From: Nepenthes gracilis
Lineage: Eukaryota; Streptophyta; Magnoliopsida; Caryophyllales; Nepenthaceae
NCBI GenBank assembly: GCA_033239525.1
Contig: BSYO01000026.1
Coordinates: 248,001 to 312,000 of the forward strand
Reading direction: 5' to 3'
DNA: 64,000 nucleotides
The notes below the pieces were generated by a model. It was not told the origin of the DNA and ran no database searches. It saw only the letters and a list, made by a program, of their open reading frames with translations. Shown here in pieces: positions 48,886-59,801 of the stretch. Within the stretch, counting starts at the first letter, position 1, and the number at the start of each line of letters is the position of its first letter. A program made the translations under genes and the position numbers.

Positions 48886-50575
48886 GGCCAAATCTAAATA
48901 GAAAAAAAATTCTAAATTAAACAACATATCTTGGAATAAAATATTGAATCTAAATAGGAGTGTATATAACTTGATGCCTTTTTTTTAATATAATAAGGAT
49001 TGATGATTGACAGAGACATGTCTTGGGACCGTGAGAATATGACGGAGGTTTTGGAGATGCAACTCTTACTTTTCGATTACATTTCTTTCTGAAGAATTAA
49101 AATGCATTGCCAAGGATTTTTTCGTGTCTTGTAAATGGTGTTCTCTAAAATACGAATCTCTCTTGTTTTCAGTACTCTATCAATATTTAGCATGTAATTT
49201 AGCTTATTGTTAGTGCTACTAGTAAACATAAGAAGTCGAACTCTAGACTACATTAACTTAGTTTCTAGAGATTTCACCTCTTGCTCAAATTTCTCATTTT
49301 TTCTGTTAACCTTATCAATTCTTCAAATAGCTTAATCAAGTTTGATCCGGATACATTCTGTTTCACTCTCTATTATATTTAATTGTTTAGAGCACATGCT
49401 ATTGCTCCTCTTCAATTTTAAACTTTCATTATATTACATTTACATAAGCTTCTTATAATTATCACCATTGTCACTCTCACTCCTTGTTCCTTCTAGTGAT
49501 ATCTCATAACTAGTTATTGTGGAGTTGAAAATCATATAATTAACTTGACCATTATTCGGGTATTGTTTATCCTCATTTTCTTCACCCTTAATATCTCACA
49601 AGATGGATTCATTGTTTTTTCTTGTTGACCTAAAATAATTTTGACATTTAGGTTTTATATGACAAAAGCCTTGACTAAAGATATTCAATGTTTTGTGTCT
49701 TTTTGGAACTTGATTCCTTAGGCCTCTTATTCTCTAGCGTCCCATTCTTAGGATTGCTTGATGTCTATTTATTCTTTTCAACAGATTTTCTATTAGCTTT
49801 TATAAAATTTTCTAAATCTCTTAACAACCAAGGCAGCATCTTCATTATCTAAGGATTTATTATTAGGTTCAAGTTCTAATTCTTTCTTCATAAATTTTAA
49901 AGTAATAGATTTAGTTTTCTATATTGTGGTATAAAGAGTTCATATATTTATAATAATCCTAAAAATTTAATAATTTTAATGATACTCATATGTTTATTTT
50001 TCTCTATAACTGTGAAGTTTAAGTTTAATAGAAAGTAATTTTAAAACTTTTCTAATAATCTTTCGACTTGAGAATCCTCTCACTGAGATCCAAGCTATAG
50101 ATGATAATACTGTTAGATTTTGCATAAAATTTATTATAATATTTATTATCTTTCATTTTGATTTCATCATGAGGTTAACCTTGGAGTTTTAAAATCTTAA
50201 CGATATTGGTGTCTTCATAAGTTATTTCATGGATTTCTCAAATATAATTAGCACTTTCATATAGAAATATATATTTGAACTAATTAGAAGAAATAGCAGC
50301 AAAATAGTATATTTACAACTTTAATTTCCAATTTGTTTCGATCCATCCATCCTGAAACCAAGTTGAAGAGTTCCTAACTATAATAACACCATTATCAATT
50401 GAGATGGTACGGTCTACCAATTTTTCCGTTCTAAGTCGAGCATGTTGATCTTGTAATTTTACAAATTTCCTAGTATTGAGTTTTTACTATACATAATTGC
50501 TCCCATCAAAATATAAAATAATAGATAAATATTATTTTTGTAGTAATCTAGATTTGAGTCTTGGGTAGGGATAAG
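48886..50575 (-). pseudogene. Old Sirevirus-like gag relic
   Basis: From the primer site near 50,580 downward on the minus strand the text resembles Sirevirus gag. A decayed knuckle (FSQGFCHIKPKC, about 49,670-49,640) is followed by an acidic stretch and a coiled-coil-like run KNEKFEQEVKSLETKL (about 49,300-49,240). Stops are very frequent, so it is older than its neighbours. The pol-deleted element sits directly at its downstream end. Confidence 0.6.
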
Positions 50576-50588
50576 CATTTGATACCAT
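50576..50588 (-). other. Primer-binding site of the old copia relic
   Basis: Minus-strand TGGTATCAAATGC matches the copia initiator-tRNA site in its first nine bases. Confidence 0.6.
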
Positions 50589-50593
50589 TTGAG

Positions 50594-51440
50594 TGAATGG
50601 TGCTTAGACCCACGAGCACCTAGAAATAGATAACAGATATTTTACATAAAAGAACAGATTAAAAATTATAATTTTAATAAAATTACAAATCTATATGTTT
50701 AAATACATCCTATTACCATTAACATACATATAATAAAAAAATAAATTATAGAAATATGAAAAACACACAATATAATGATAAATAAAAATTCTTTAACAAC
50801 TTATTTATAGAGCAAACTCTTCGGACTTTTGAGTTGTTAGCAGAAATATAACTCAATAATAAAAGCAAACTAATAAACCAATAAACATATACGTTTATCT
50901 TTAGTCGATTAGTACTAAACAAGTGAGTATCTAAGTCACTCTTTAGATTTGAAAACTTATAATTATCTAGACACCTTCTAATTACTTCAAGTGGATCTCA
51001 TACTTACCAAAATCCTCCGTCCACAAATATGTCTTAAATATATTTGAGATCCATACAAGAACTTTATAGATTTATAAGCAAATAAGTAGAAATCAGTAGT
51101 AAGGTAAGAGATACTAGAATATTCATGCACACATCAACAAGTAAACAAGATCTCTCAAAAGTTTGTGATTCACACAAGTCTCACAAGGATGCACACTTGG
51201 AGTCTCGATTAAGGTTCTCTCTCCTTTCAAATGCTTCGTGCACTCAAAACAAATAGAGATTTGACTTTAAAAATAAAAGGAAACCATCAGCCAAAGTAGC
51301 TGAGTAAAATGGCAAAGACTATATTTTTGCTTGAACAGTTGGCATGCGAATATTTCATAGAGCAATTATGCCAGTATAGATTCTAGTGGCTATCACCCTA
51401 CCATCACATGGATTAGCTCTGAACTCTCATTTGAAGCATG
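50594..51440 (-). repeat. 5' LTR of the old copia relic (outer end uncertain)
   Basis: It begins TGAATGGTGCTTAGACC next to the primer site. The first 200 bp match the fragment at 43,792-44,000. The far end is not sharp; it is placed before the gypsy LTR fragment at 51,449. Confidence 0.5.
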
Positions 51441-51448
51441 AGCTACTG

Positions 51449-51570
51449 TATAATATCCTATATTTTATTTTGGATCAATTAGACTTATCACTAATAGAGG
51501 TGGTTAGATGCAACTTCATTCAAGAAACTTTTAGGCAACGATATCATACCCCCAAGTACAATTGATGTTC
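51449..51570 (+). repeat. Fragment of a gypsy LTR start
   Basis: TATAATATCCTATATTTTAT, followed by TTGGATCAATTAGACTTAT, matches the LTR start at 52,958 (TATAACAACCCTATATTTC, TTAGATTAATTGAAATTAT). It is followed within about 200 bp by integrase text, so the rest of the 5' LTR, gag and the first part of pol are gone. Confidence 0.5.
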
Positions 51571-51659
51571 ATAAATAAGTAGAGATTTAGCATGCAAGTC
51601 ATGAGTGGGATTTCACCTTAGAGATTATGATATCTTGAGGTCCTATGACCATTTATGTA

Positions 51660-52957
51660 TACTAGACGTCAAGACTTGCAGAGAAATTCTCGAAGAGTCA
51701 CATCATTTGAGATATATAAAGCATCCAAGCAGCATCAAAATGCAGTGGAATCTAATTAAGGTAGTCTAGTGAAGTGGACATAAGAAGGATGCGATGAATT
51801 ATATACTGAAGTGTCCTATCTATGGCAGGCCAAGGCCAAGCATTAACAACTAACGTGGAAGCTTCAAACCATACTCATACCAAGCTGGAAGTGGGAGCAC
51901 ATCGCCATGAACTTCATATCAAGACTACCAAGGAAAGCATGATGATATAATTCTGTTTGGGTGATTATCGATAGATTGATAAATTTGATGCAATTCTTAG
52001 CCGCAAGGGTCACATTTTTGCTAGACTCACTTGTCTAATTGTATATCAAAATGATCATAAGACTTCATAGGATACTTATCATGATCGTATTAGACAGAGA
52101 TTTATGATTTGTGTCACAATTCTAGTAGAGCATATGTCAGGAATTGAGAACATAGTTGAGTTTAATATAACATTTCATCCTCAGAAAAACATACAATTTG
52201 AGAAGACATATAAATGTTGGAGGAGATGTTGTAAGTGTTAGTACTATATCTTAAAGATAGTTAGGATTCATATATGTCACTGGTTCAGATTTCCAACAGC
52301 AACAACAGCCATCAAGTATGCATTGGAATGGCTTCATATGATACACTTCACGAGAGGAAGTACATATCACCAATTAGCAAGGAGTTTATCAGACATTAGA
52401 GGGCTATGAGACCCGACATGGTATGGGTAATTATAAATAAGATCAACTTGATTAGAGCCGATTATGGGTTGTCAAGAGAAAACAGAAAAACTATACCAAT
52501 AAAAGAAGACGAGACTTGCAGTTCGACATTAGAGACAATTTTTGTGAAGGTCTCTAAATGCAAGGATGTTGTATGGTTTGATTAAAGGGAAAGTTTTAAC
52601 CGTGCTTTATAGAACTATTTGCTATCTTAGAACATGTTGGTAAAATAGCTTACAAATTAGCGCTACTACTCACATTATCAATAGTGCACAATGTGTTCCA
52701 TATCTCTATGCCGTGGAATTTTATGTATAACTCATCCCATATGATCAACTACGTAGCATTGCAAGTATTTAGATACCTTGATTGTTAGGAGAAAATCCTG
52801 TGAAGCAAGAGCATTTTGATGGTTAAAGTGCTTTGGAGGCATCACAATGAGAATGAAACAACTTAAGAGTTAGAGGAAAATATAAAGAAGAAACATTTAC
52901 ATTTATTCGAGGATCAAAGTATGTATTTTAAAGACGAAATCATTTAAGGCGGAGAAC
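51660..52957 (+). pseudogene. Ty3/gypsy (chromovirus-type) integrase relic
   Basis: Plus-strand order fits the integrase of Tekay/Del-like elements. A finger segment with EILEESHHLRY and HPSSIKM (51,690-51,740) precedes KLEVGAHRHE (51,883), VWVIIDRLINLMQFL (51,956) and FHPQ-like text, then NKRRRDLQFDIRD (52,498), ELFAILEHVGKIAYKLALLL (52,610) and IVHNVFHISMPW (52,680), which is the C-terminal part before a chromodomain. A purine tract TTTAAGGCGGAGAAC (about 52,943-52,957) ends it, abutting the LTR. Many stops are present. Confidence 0.75.
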
Positions 52958-53950
52958 TATAACAACCCTATATTTCATTTTAGATTAATTGAAATTATGA
53001 CAAATAGATATCATTAATTAAGAAAATTAATGTATAGATGACATTTTTTTAGGAGCCAAAAAATTTTAGTTAGAATAAGACTAACTTTACAAAGAGTTTA
53101 GATAGGGTGAATTCAAGCCATTATCCGAATGACATTTTGATAATTTTACTGGTAAACAATATATTTAAATATTTGTGATATAATTTAATAAATATTTTTT
53201 TTTGTGATTATAATTTATCCATTATTGTGATATCAGAATTTCAAAATTATTGAAATAATGACAAAAAAATGTGAATTGTCTAAATACACTAAAACACTCT
53301 TCCTCAGCCCCAATCTACCCTTATAAACACAAGGCACACCCTCTTTTCTCCTTATATGTGAATTGTCTAAATACACTAAAACACTCTTTGTAGACCCCAA
53401 TCTACCCTTATAAACACAAGGCGCACACTCTTTTCTCCTTATATTCCACCGCCCCCCTCACTTCACCAAATTTCTAATTAAAAGAAAAGAAAAAGGTAAT
53501 TTAAGAAGCTAATTAAAATCCCTAGAGCTGCATCTCCCCATTTGATTTTCAAATCCTAAAATTTCCCTCCTCTCTTGTATAACTACCTAGCCGTCTCCCA
53601 AGCTTAAGCTCTTCATATTGTGCCTTGGCCGGAACACACACACACACCCTTCGGTGTTGAGACAAAAGTGGAGAGAGAGAATCCAAGTCTTGAGAGAAAG
53701 CCCAAGTGCATCTAGAGCCTCTTCCTTCATTGGTATGCCGTGCGTGGTGGTGTGGTTTCAGATCCGTGCTTTGAGAAGGTGTTTGGTGGCTGTTCAAGTT
53801 GTACACCTGTGGCAGAATGTCTCCCGAGGCAAGTGAAACAACCCACTTGTTGGAAAATCTTATGTCTTTGCTTGTGTTTCCAGATGCATGTGCTTTTCAT
53901 GATCAAAATCCATATTTTATGAGAAATTGTAGAATAGTTGAAGCATAGAA
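52958..53950 (+). repeat. 3' LTR of the gypsy relic (end uncertain)
   Basis: It starts TATAACAACCC right after the purine tract; Tekay/Del-type LTRs usually start TGTAACACCCC. It includes two copies of CCCTTATAAACACAAGG (53,271-53,444), a likely TATA box, then a leader. The ORF at 53,618-53,836 lies in the transcribed part and has no known domain. No right end or duplication was identified. Confidence 0.55.
53271..53444 (+). repeat. 87-bp tandem duplication with TATA box
   Basis: Units at 53,271-53,357 and 53,358-53,444 share GTGAATTGTCTAAATACACT, CTACCCTTATAAACACAAGG and TTTTCTCCTTATAT, with only a few differences. Confidence 0.93.
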
Positions 53951-56675
53951 CATATGTGTTTAATTTTATGAGATTTCATAATGTTTTTCCTCAGTTTTTG
54001 TGCACCATTTTACAGGTATTTGAGCTAGTGTTTGAATAGTACACATGAATTTGGCCAACGTTTGTTTGAATGTTACTATAGGGATGGCCAAATCTATACA
54101 TTTCATGCTATTATTATTGTATATTTATATTTTTGATAAGAATATTATTTTTTTAACATTAAAGATATTTTCTTGAAGACAAACAATTGAATAAGATTGA
54201 TTTTAAAAGACATGGGGCATATTTCACTGAATTTGAGCATAGCATGTTTACTACTTGGAGTGGTAGAGTGCCCACGCAAGGCCATGAAGGAAATTTTGGA
54301 GATTTTGGGTCACTCCTTTATATATTTTATATATATTATATATACTTTTTATTTGTTTGTTAATAAAAGATTTTGCATAGTGTTCACTTTAATTTTTATT
54401 TGAATGAAAACTTGGCAATTGTCTTATAGGATTTTCATGCGATACTTACATGATTTTTGTTAGAATGAGCTTACTAGGAAAGTTTCATAAGAAAGCCACA
54501 AGATAATGACTTGAATTGCAAACCTACTAATTCATTATGCATGATGCAATATTATATATATTCAAATAGTACGTAGATGTGTATGTTTCAATTTTAGGTC
54601 ACATATCTGAAACACAATTTTAAAACACAAGGGATACCCAACAGAGAGCTGGTAATGAGAGGAAAAAAAAACTTTAGTCATTTGTTTGAGGTCCAATTTG
54701 TTATTCATCATTCGTCAATCTTTGATATGTATTTTAGCTTCTATATAGAAGATATTACTGGTTATTTTCATTTGAATTATTTTTTTATTATTTATAATTT
54801 AGGCCTGTACACTTATATTTTATTAGTTAGTGATAACCAAATATCATACTTATAGTGTATAGGTAATCACATCTATGACATCTCATACATGTATTTGGTT
54901 TGTCAATCTGTTTAATTTGAGCATATATATCCTTTATATATCCATCAAGCTTTTCAATTTGCCAAAACTAAGTATTTGTGCCCCTTAAGCGTATATCAAT
55001 CGTGACACACTATCCAACTATATATGTGTGTGGCTCTTGTGCCGTCTTCATATAGACTAGTACTTATAATTCTATTTGAATCCACAATTTAACATTAACA
55101 ATTAAATATATACTATTTCAAATCTAATATAAATTTACCTAAAAATGGCAGTCCATTGTTACACAAATACTAATGCTCGCAATGTTGGAGAAAGTTGGAA
55201 AATATATTATAACGAATTTAACTGTGCATATTTATGTATTTATATATGAGTAAGATCTTAACTAATTTAACCATTAGTATGTCCTTCTTATATCGTGGTT
55301 AATAGTCCTAATTATTTTATATTTTTTGTCAAATGTGATTGAACATTACTTTGATGAAATTGCCCGCTTGACTTCATATTTGGTAGATTCCATTTAAACG
55401 AGGAAGCCTAAAACCTCAACAACTCAATATTTAGACGACTAGGTGGCTTTGTGATTTGTTTGCAATCTAGATAGTTGGCAATTTAGTTGCCTACTAATCT
55501 ATCCATTCAACAATCCAAGTGCTTATAGATCCGATCTCCTTGCCCAAAATTTTTACATTTTATTGTTAGGCCCATTAGACATTCATCTTGTTATTATTAT
55601 TATTATTATTATAAGGCTTCTCCATGAAACTTGAATTGATCACGTGGGTCATGTTGATGAACCCTTCAATTTATCCACTTTAAAAAAGAGACTTTACATG
55701 TGAACATGAAATAATCCATATTGGCTGGTAAAAACGATTTCAGATTGTGAAATTAGTTTGTAATTACAAAATTAATTTCTATAACTAAGCGAGATAAATT
55801 TATCCAGCCTACCCTTGTTAATAATAATAATTTATATTTTAATAATCATTAAATGGTAAATAAGTTATTAGACCTGAAAGAAAAGGTTGGAATAACAAAT
55901 TAAATAAAGTCAATCGTGGGAAAGTTTAGTGGGAATATCCCTCGCTAAGAAGCAGCAAAGCAGAAAAAGCTTTAAACAAGAAACCAAATTTTATTCAGAA
56001 GGGCACACGATGACGATGATAACCACCAAAAGCGAACGACGACTCCTAAGAGTATTATTATTATTATTATTATATCAACCCCATGATTTACCAACCAGTC
56101 TTATCATGAAATAATAATGTCACTGGCATTCCTCGTTTATTTTGTGGCGGTGACACCTACTAACATCAACAACATTTCCCCCATTCTCGGGCTCAACAAA
56201 TTTCTTACTGGTAACAATTAGCACCCACTGTTACAATTATTTATTATGAGTTTTATTCTTGTCGCCATATATCAACACTTATCTGAGCAATTCTTCATTT
56301 TGTGTATATGGTTAAATTGCTTAATATTTATATTCACGTTAGATAACAGGCATTATACTTAATTACAAAGTTTTCATTTAATTATAAATATACCTATTGG
56401 TCTCAAGGTACTCATTAATTTTTTTCTAATTTTAATCATCAGTCCATTAATCATTAGTACTGTGCCACTGCTCCAATTTAAAAACTAATTTGACTGTAAG
56501 TATTAGAAAATTTTCACTATTTATCTAGAATTTAAAACATAAAATATTACGAGGCTAGTGAACACATATTTCTTGCCCGGCCCATCACGGCAAAGTATAA
56601 GTGGGCTGTGTGCCAAGCTGGGTTGACGGTTCAAATATTCCATGCTGGAATGGCACGGAAACTCATGGGCAGCGT
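53951..56675. other. AT-rich intergenic stretch, no supported gene
   Basis: No recognisable coding region. Two (ATT)n tracts lie at 55,591-55,612 and 56,053-56,073. A short open frame at 55,929-56,114 runs into the second tract and has no domain. The part up to about 54,650 may still belong to the gypsy LTR. Confidence 0.4.
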
Positions 56676-56680
56676 GATAT

Positions 56681-57407
56681 TATTGGAAATCGCCCGTGTG
56701 GAAGTCTTGTTAGACGGAGGAATTGTACGGAGCAAACATGTGTGACTTATACAGAATAAGTGGAAGAAATTTAGGTCAATGTTTCGGTCAACAAAGTTGA
56801 CCGGATTCTTTATGGACGGTCAACAAAGATGTTGACCAGTCTTATAGAAAATACGGACGGAGAATCGTTGGCCGCTCGCCAAAAAGTCCAGAACGGCGCC
56901 AGCTCAGAAGATTCTCTTGAGATACGTGATCTCATACGGTTATACAGGAGCTAGTTTGGGACTGGGCATATTCATTTTGTTGGAAAGGACAGATCATGTC
57001 CTCGTGTATAGAATATTGCCCTGATTTCTGGTATGAAGATCTTGATATACAAAATGCAAGTATTGTGACCGGCTTGTAGTGAGCATGGTGTGTGAGAAAG
57101 CTTGTGAGGAAAAAGAAAAGAGAGAGAAAACTGTGAAGAGATGAGAGCGAAGTTTGTAAGCAATCGTGGTGTGTTTTACTTGTGTTATGTTCTTCGTTTT
57201 TCTGTTTTTTTCTGCCTGTGTAACGAGGAAAACTGCTCCTACATCTCACATATAGTGAAATCAGTTTGGTAGACAGATCTTTCCGTGATTTTTCCCTTGA
57301 TTGATACGGATTTTCCACGTAAAATTGTTGTATTTGATTCTTCTTCTTCTTTCTCATTCCTTACTGTGTCATTCGAACGAAAAAGTCGGACGCCCTCTTT
57401 CCTAACA
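56681..57407 (+). repeat. Copia-type LTR, solo or of a truncated element
   Basis: 727 bp from TATTGGAAATC (probably TGTTGGAAATC originally) to CTTTCCTAACA, the same end as the LTRs at 26,137 and 31,162. Flanks GATAT (56,676-56,680) and AATAT (57,408-57,412) match at four of five. No primer site follows, but a reverse-transcriptase relic starts 90 bp on, so it may be a truncated element. Open frames on the minus strand (56,932-57,433) are antisense and unsupported. Confidence 0.6.
56774..56837 (+). promoter_or_regulatory. Cluster of five W-box motifs in palindromic pairs
   Basis: TTGACC lies at 56,797-56,802 and 56,832-56,837; its complement GGTCAA lies at 56,774-56,779, 56,786-56,791 and 56,818-56,823. 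Two pairs form perfect inverted repeats, GGTCAACAAAGTTGACC (56,786-56,802) and GGTCAACAAAGATGTTGACC (56,818-56,837). W-boxes bind WRKY factors in defence and stress responses. Activity is inferred. Confidence 0.7.
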
Positions 57408-57499
57408 AATATTAGGCCACGGTAATATGGCATGGCCCGTATAGCACCTCTAAGCGTAACTGGTATGACTTGCGGTTGAAGGAAAGAACACTTGGTTCA

Positions 57500-57770
57500 C
57501 CAACTAAAGAAAAGCTGTATTGTTTCAAGTAGGCACCTAACCGGTGATAAAAAAAACATTAATTCCTTCATCGCAGGCCATGATCAATTCATACCACTAT
57601 GTATTAACGATGATGTCCTCAGATGAGGAGTTACTTATCTTACTATATGTGGACACTCGCTGATCCCATTGTAGGATATTTGAAAAAATTCATAGTGCTT
57701 GAATGAGAGTTGAGAAGGTCTTTCTCAATGAGCTTGAAGGGTCTATCATGTCAAAGAGCTATTTTTGCAT
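57500..57770 (+). pseudogene. Copia reverse-transcriptase relic
   Basis: The reading KLYCFKQAP (about 57,510) parallels the [12 protein letters not shown] motif of copia reverse transcriptase. A LSYYMWTLADPIVG stretch follows where the family has LLLYVDDMLIVG, then LKKFIVLE...SFSMSLKG. The active site is lost. Many stops are present. It sits just after the LTR at 56,681-57,407 in the same orientation. Confidence 0.55.
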
Positions 57771-58390
57771 AACATGCCTATCAAAAAACCTTCTTGCCAA
57801 AACCATTGTATCTGTGATGCATGATGGGAGGAAAACATCCTATTAGAACCTGCCTTAAAAGCTGTTAATTTGAATACTTGGTTTCTCAATAGTTTGAATA
57901 CATACAAATTATTAAAATTCTAATTGATTGAAATTATAAAAACCCATATCTCTAGACAAACCACATTAGCCATAGCCTAAACATATAGTTTGAAGAATAA
58001 TCCTACAATCTAACTGTTCTGTGGAGTCCTGCTATATTTATGTTCTTCTTCTTTACAATTCAGACCCACCAAGATTAGGAAAATGTAGCTAATGGCAGTG
58101 CTTGACAATAATGAACTATCAAATTTATCCCTTAAAAATTATCAAAATCCGTCAAGGTAGAATAATTGTGGAGAGGTTTATCCAAATTCAGTTGAAAAAA
58201 GAGTGATCCCATTTATATTGTGTGAACCACATGCCACCAAGAAAAACCAACCTTGGGATTGCAAAGACAAAGTGCTTACTAAACCAATATATAACCCACC
58301 CAGATGAAGACCATGCTACAAGATTGAAGAAATTACGTAAGAACATCTATAAATATAAAACCCCAACATATAAAAGACATCTTCTATTTA
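57771..58390. other. AT-rich stretch, no supported gene
   Basis: No domain is seen. The open frame at 58,222-58,587 runs into the LTR and is not considered real. Confidence 0.45.
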
Positions 58391-58395
58391 ATAAT

Positions 58396-59395
58396 TGTTG
58401 CGTTCTGGTTTCACGGGTCAGAGAGATGCAGAGGCTGGGGAGGTCCCAGCCGGATCTCTCAGGAGGCTCGTTGATCAGGGGTGTTGGATCTAAGGGGTCC
58501 AACACGGCCGAGAGATGTAAATGTGCGTCCCGTCCGATCCGTGGTTTACCGGCAACACAAGTGAGTGAGGTGTTGGACACGAGATGAAGATTGAGATCGG
58601 ATGTTTTACGTGGAAAACCTCCTCTTGAATGGGGAGGAAAAACCACGAGGCTCAGGGCCTGTAAAGAGCTTCACTATATGGGTTGGAGATTTTACAAAGT
58701 ACAGTTGTGAGGGTTAATCCCTTCTCTGTCTCACGTTTTGTGTTTCTCTCCTAAGGAAGCTATGCTCGTTGGGAGTCTTTTTACTCTTCTGTGGGGAGTT
58801 GAGTGTGGAGAGAGAGAGACCGGCCGTAATCTGGGGCGGAGAGAATCGTAGGGTTAGGAATGCTCCTCCCTTTGAAAGGGGCCTTGCTGTATATTTATAG
58901 TGGAAACTGAGCCGTTGGGGAGTAGACACGTGGCGTCTATCCGGCGGTTGAGGAGCTGGTCCACTGGTTTCCTTTAATGCAGATAACGTGTGGGGAGTGG
59001 CATGTGGACGGCGCCGCTGCAGCATCTGAGTGTGTCAGGTGTACAGGATCCGGATATCAACCTTGATTTGACTAGGCGTGCCCTGTTGAGACGACGAGCG
59101 CGCGATAGTTGCAAGCTCGAAAACCGGCCAGTAGGCTAGCTGGCATTCCCGGTCATGGACGGGTGGTCCTCTTCTAGTTGTGAGCTCGCAGGCTCGTGAG
59201 GTGAAGCAGCTCTTGGGGGCCTTCTGGGGAAAGTCCGAGTGTTTCTTCCCGGCCACTCGGGCAGTTGCGAAACCTCTTGGGCTCTCGGCCCTTGGGCTTC
59301 TCACTTGGGCCATCTGATCTCCCCTACTTGTGAGAGTGTCTTTGGGCCTCTTACTTGGGCCGTGCCTTTATGGGCCTTCATACTGGGGCCCAACA
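58396..59395 (-). repeat. 3' LTR of the Tat-like element
   Basis: 1,000 bp, TGTTGCGTTC...CCCAACA on the plus strand. The TATA-type CTATAAATAT is on the minus strand at 58,891-58,900. A long part (58,556-59,000) is almost identical to 63,573-64,000, so the insertion looks recent. Confidence 0.9.
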
Positions 59396-59410
59396 TAGCC
59401 CCCCATGCCA
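59396..59410 (-). other. Polypurine tract
   Basis: On the minus strand GGCATGGGGGGCTA directly precedes the LTR start TGTTGGGCC. It primes plus-strand synthesis and confirms the minus orientation. Confidence 0.7.
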
Positions 59411-59703
59411 AAGGACCCGAAGTTCTCGGTCATTTGGCATGAAGTCGCTAGCCTGCTGGGTGTGCTGACCGTCCAAGAGCGTGTGTCCTGGTGGCGAGCA
59501 CTGCGTTGATCTTGACAGGTGGTTATCCTCAGACCCCTTCTGGGCCGCCGTTTTACTTTCCTGTTGGAGCATTAAATGCCGTATCCTGCTGATGTGACGT
59601 GCTTGCAGGCGCCTTGGGAAGGAGAGATCGCCAGACTTCTGAGGCGAATGGCCCGTCGACGCGTGGCAAGGGTAATGAGTACGCCTTTCCGTACTCTAGA
59701 GTT

Positions 59704-59710
59704 TATTTAA
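59704..59710 (+). promoter_or_regulatory. TATA-like box of the antisense ORF
   Basis: TATTTAA in GAGTTTATTTAAACGTCCC, about 92 bp before the ATG of the antisense ORF, followed by a CT-rich leader. It suggests a plus-strand promoter inside a minus-strand element. Inference from sequence only. Confidence 0.4.
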
Positions 59711-59801
59711 ACGTCCCATTGCCCTGCTTTTTTATCTTCGCGCCTGTCTTTCGTCTTCTTCTTCGTTCGAGCATCGTCTTCTCTTTCGCTCTTTGGTTTC
59801 T

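Noticed and set aside
53618..53922. Short open frames after the gypsy TATA duplication
   Set aside because: They lie in the transcribed part of an LTR and show no domain; a leader peptide cannot be supported.
56932..57433. Minus-strand open frames inside the copia LTR
   Set aside because: They run antisense to a U5-like LTR region, have low-complexity composition and no domain.
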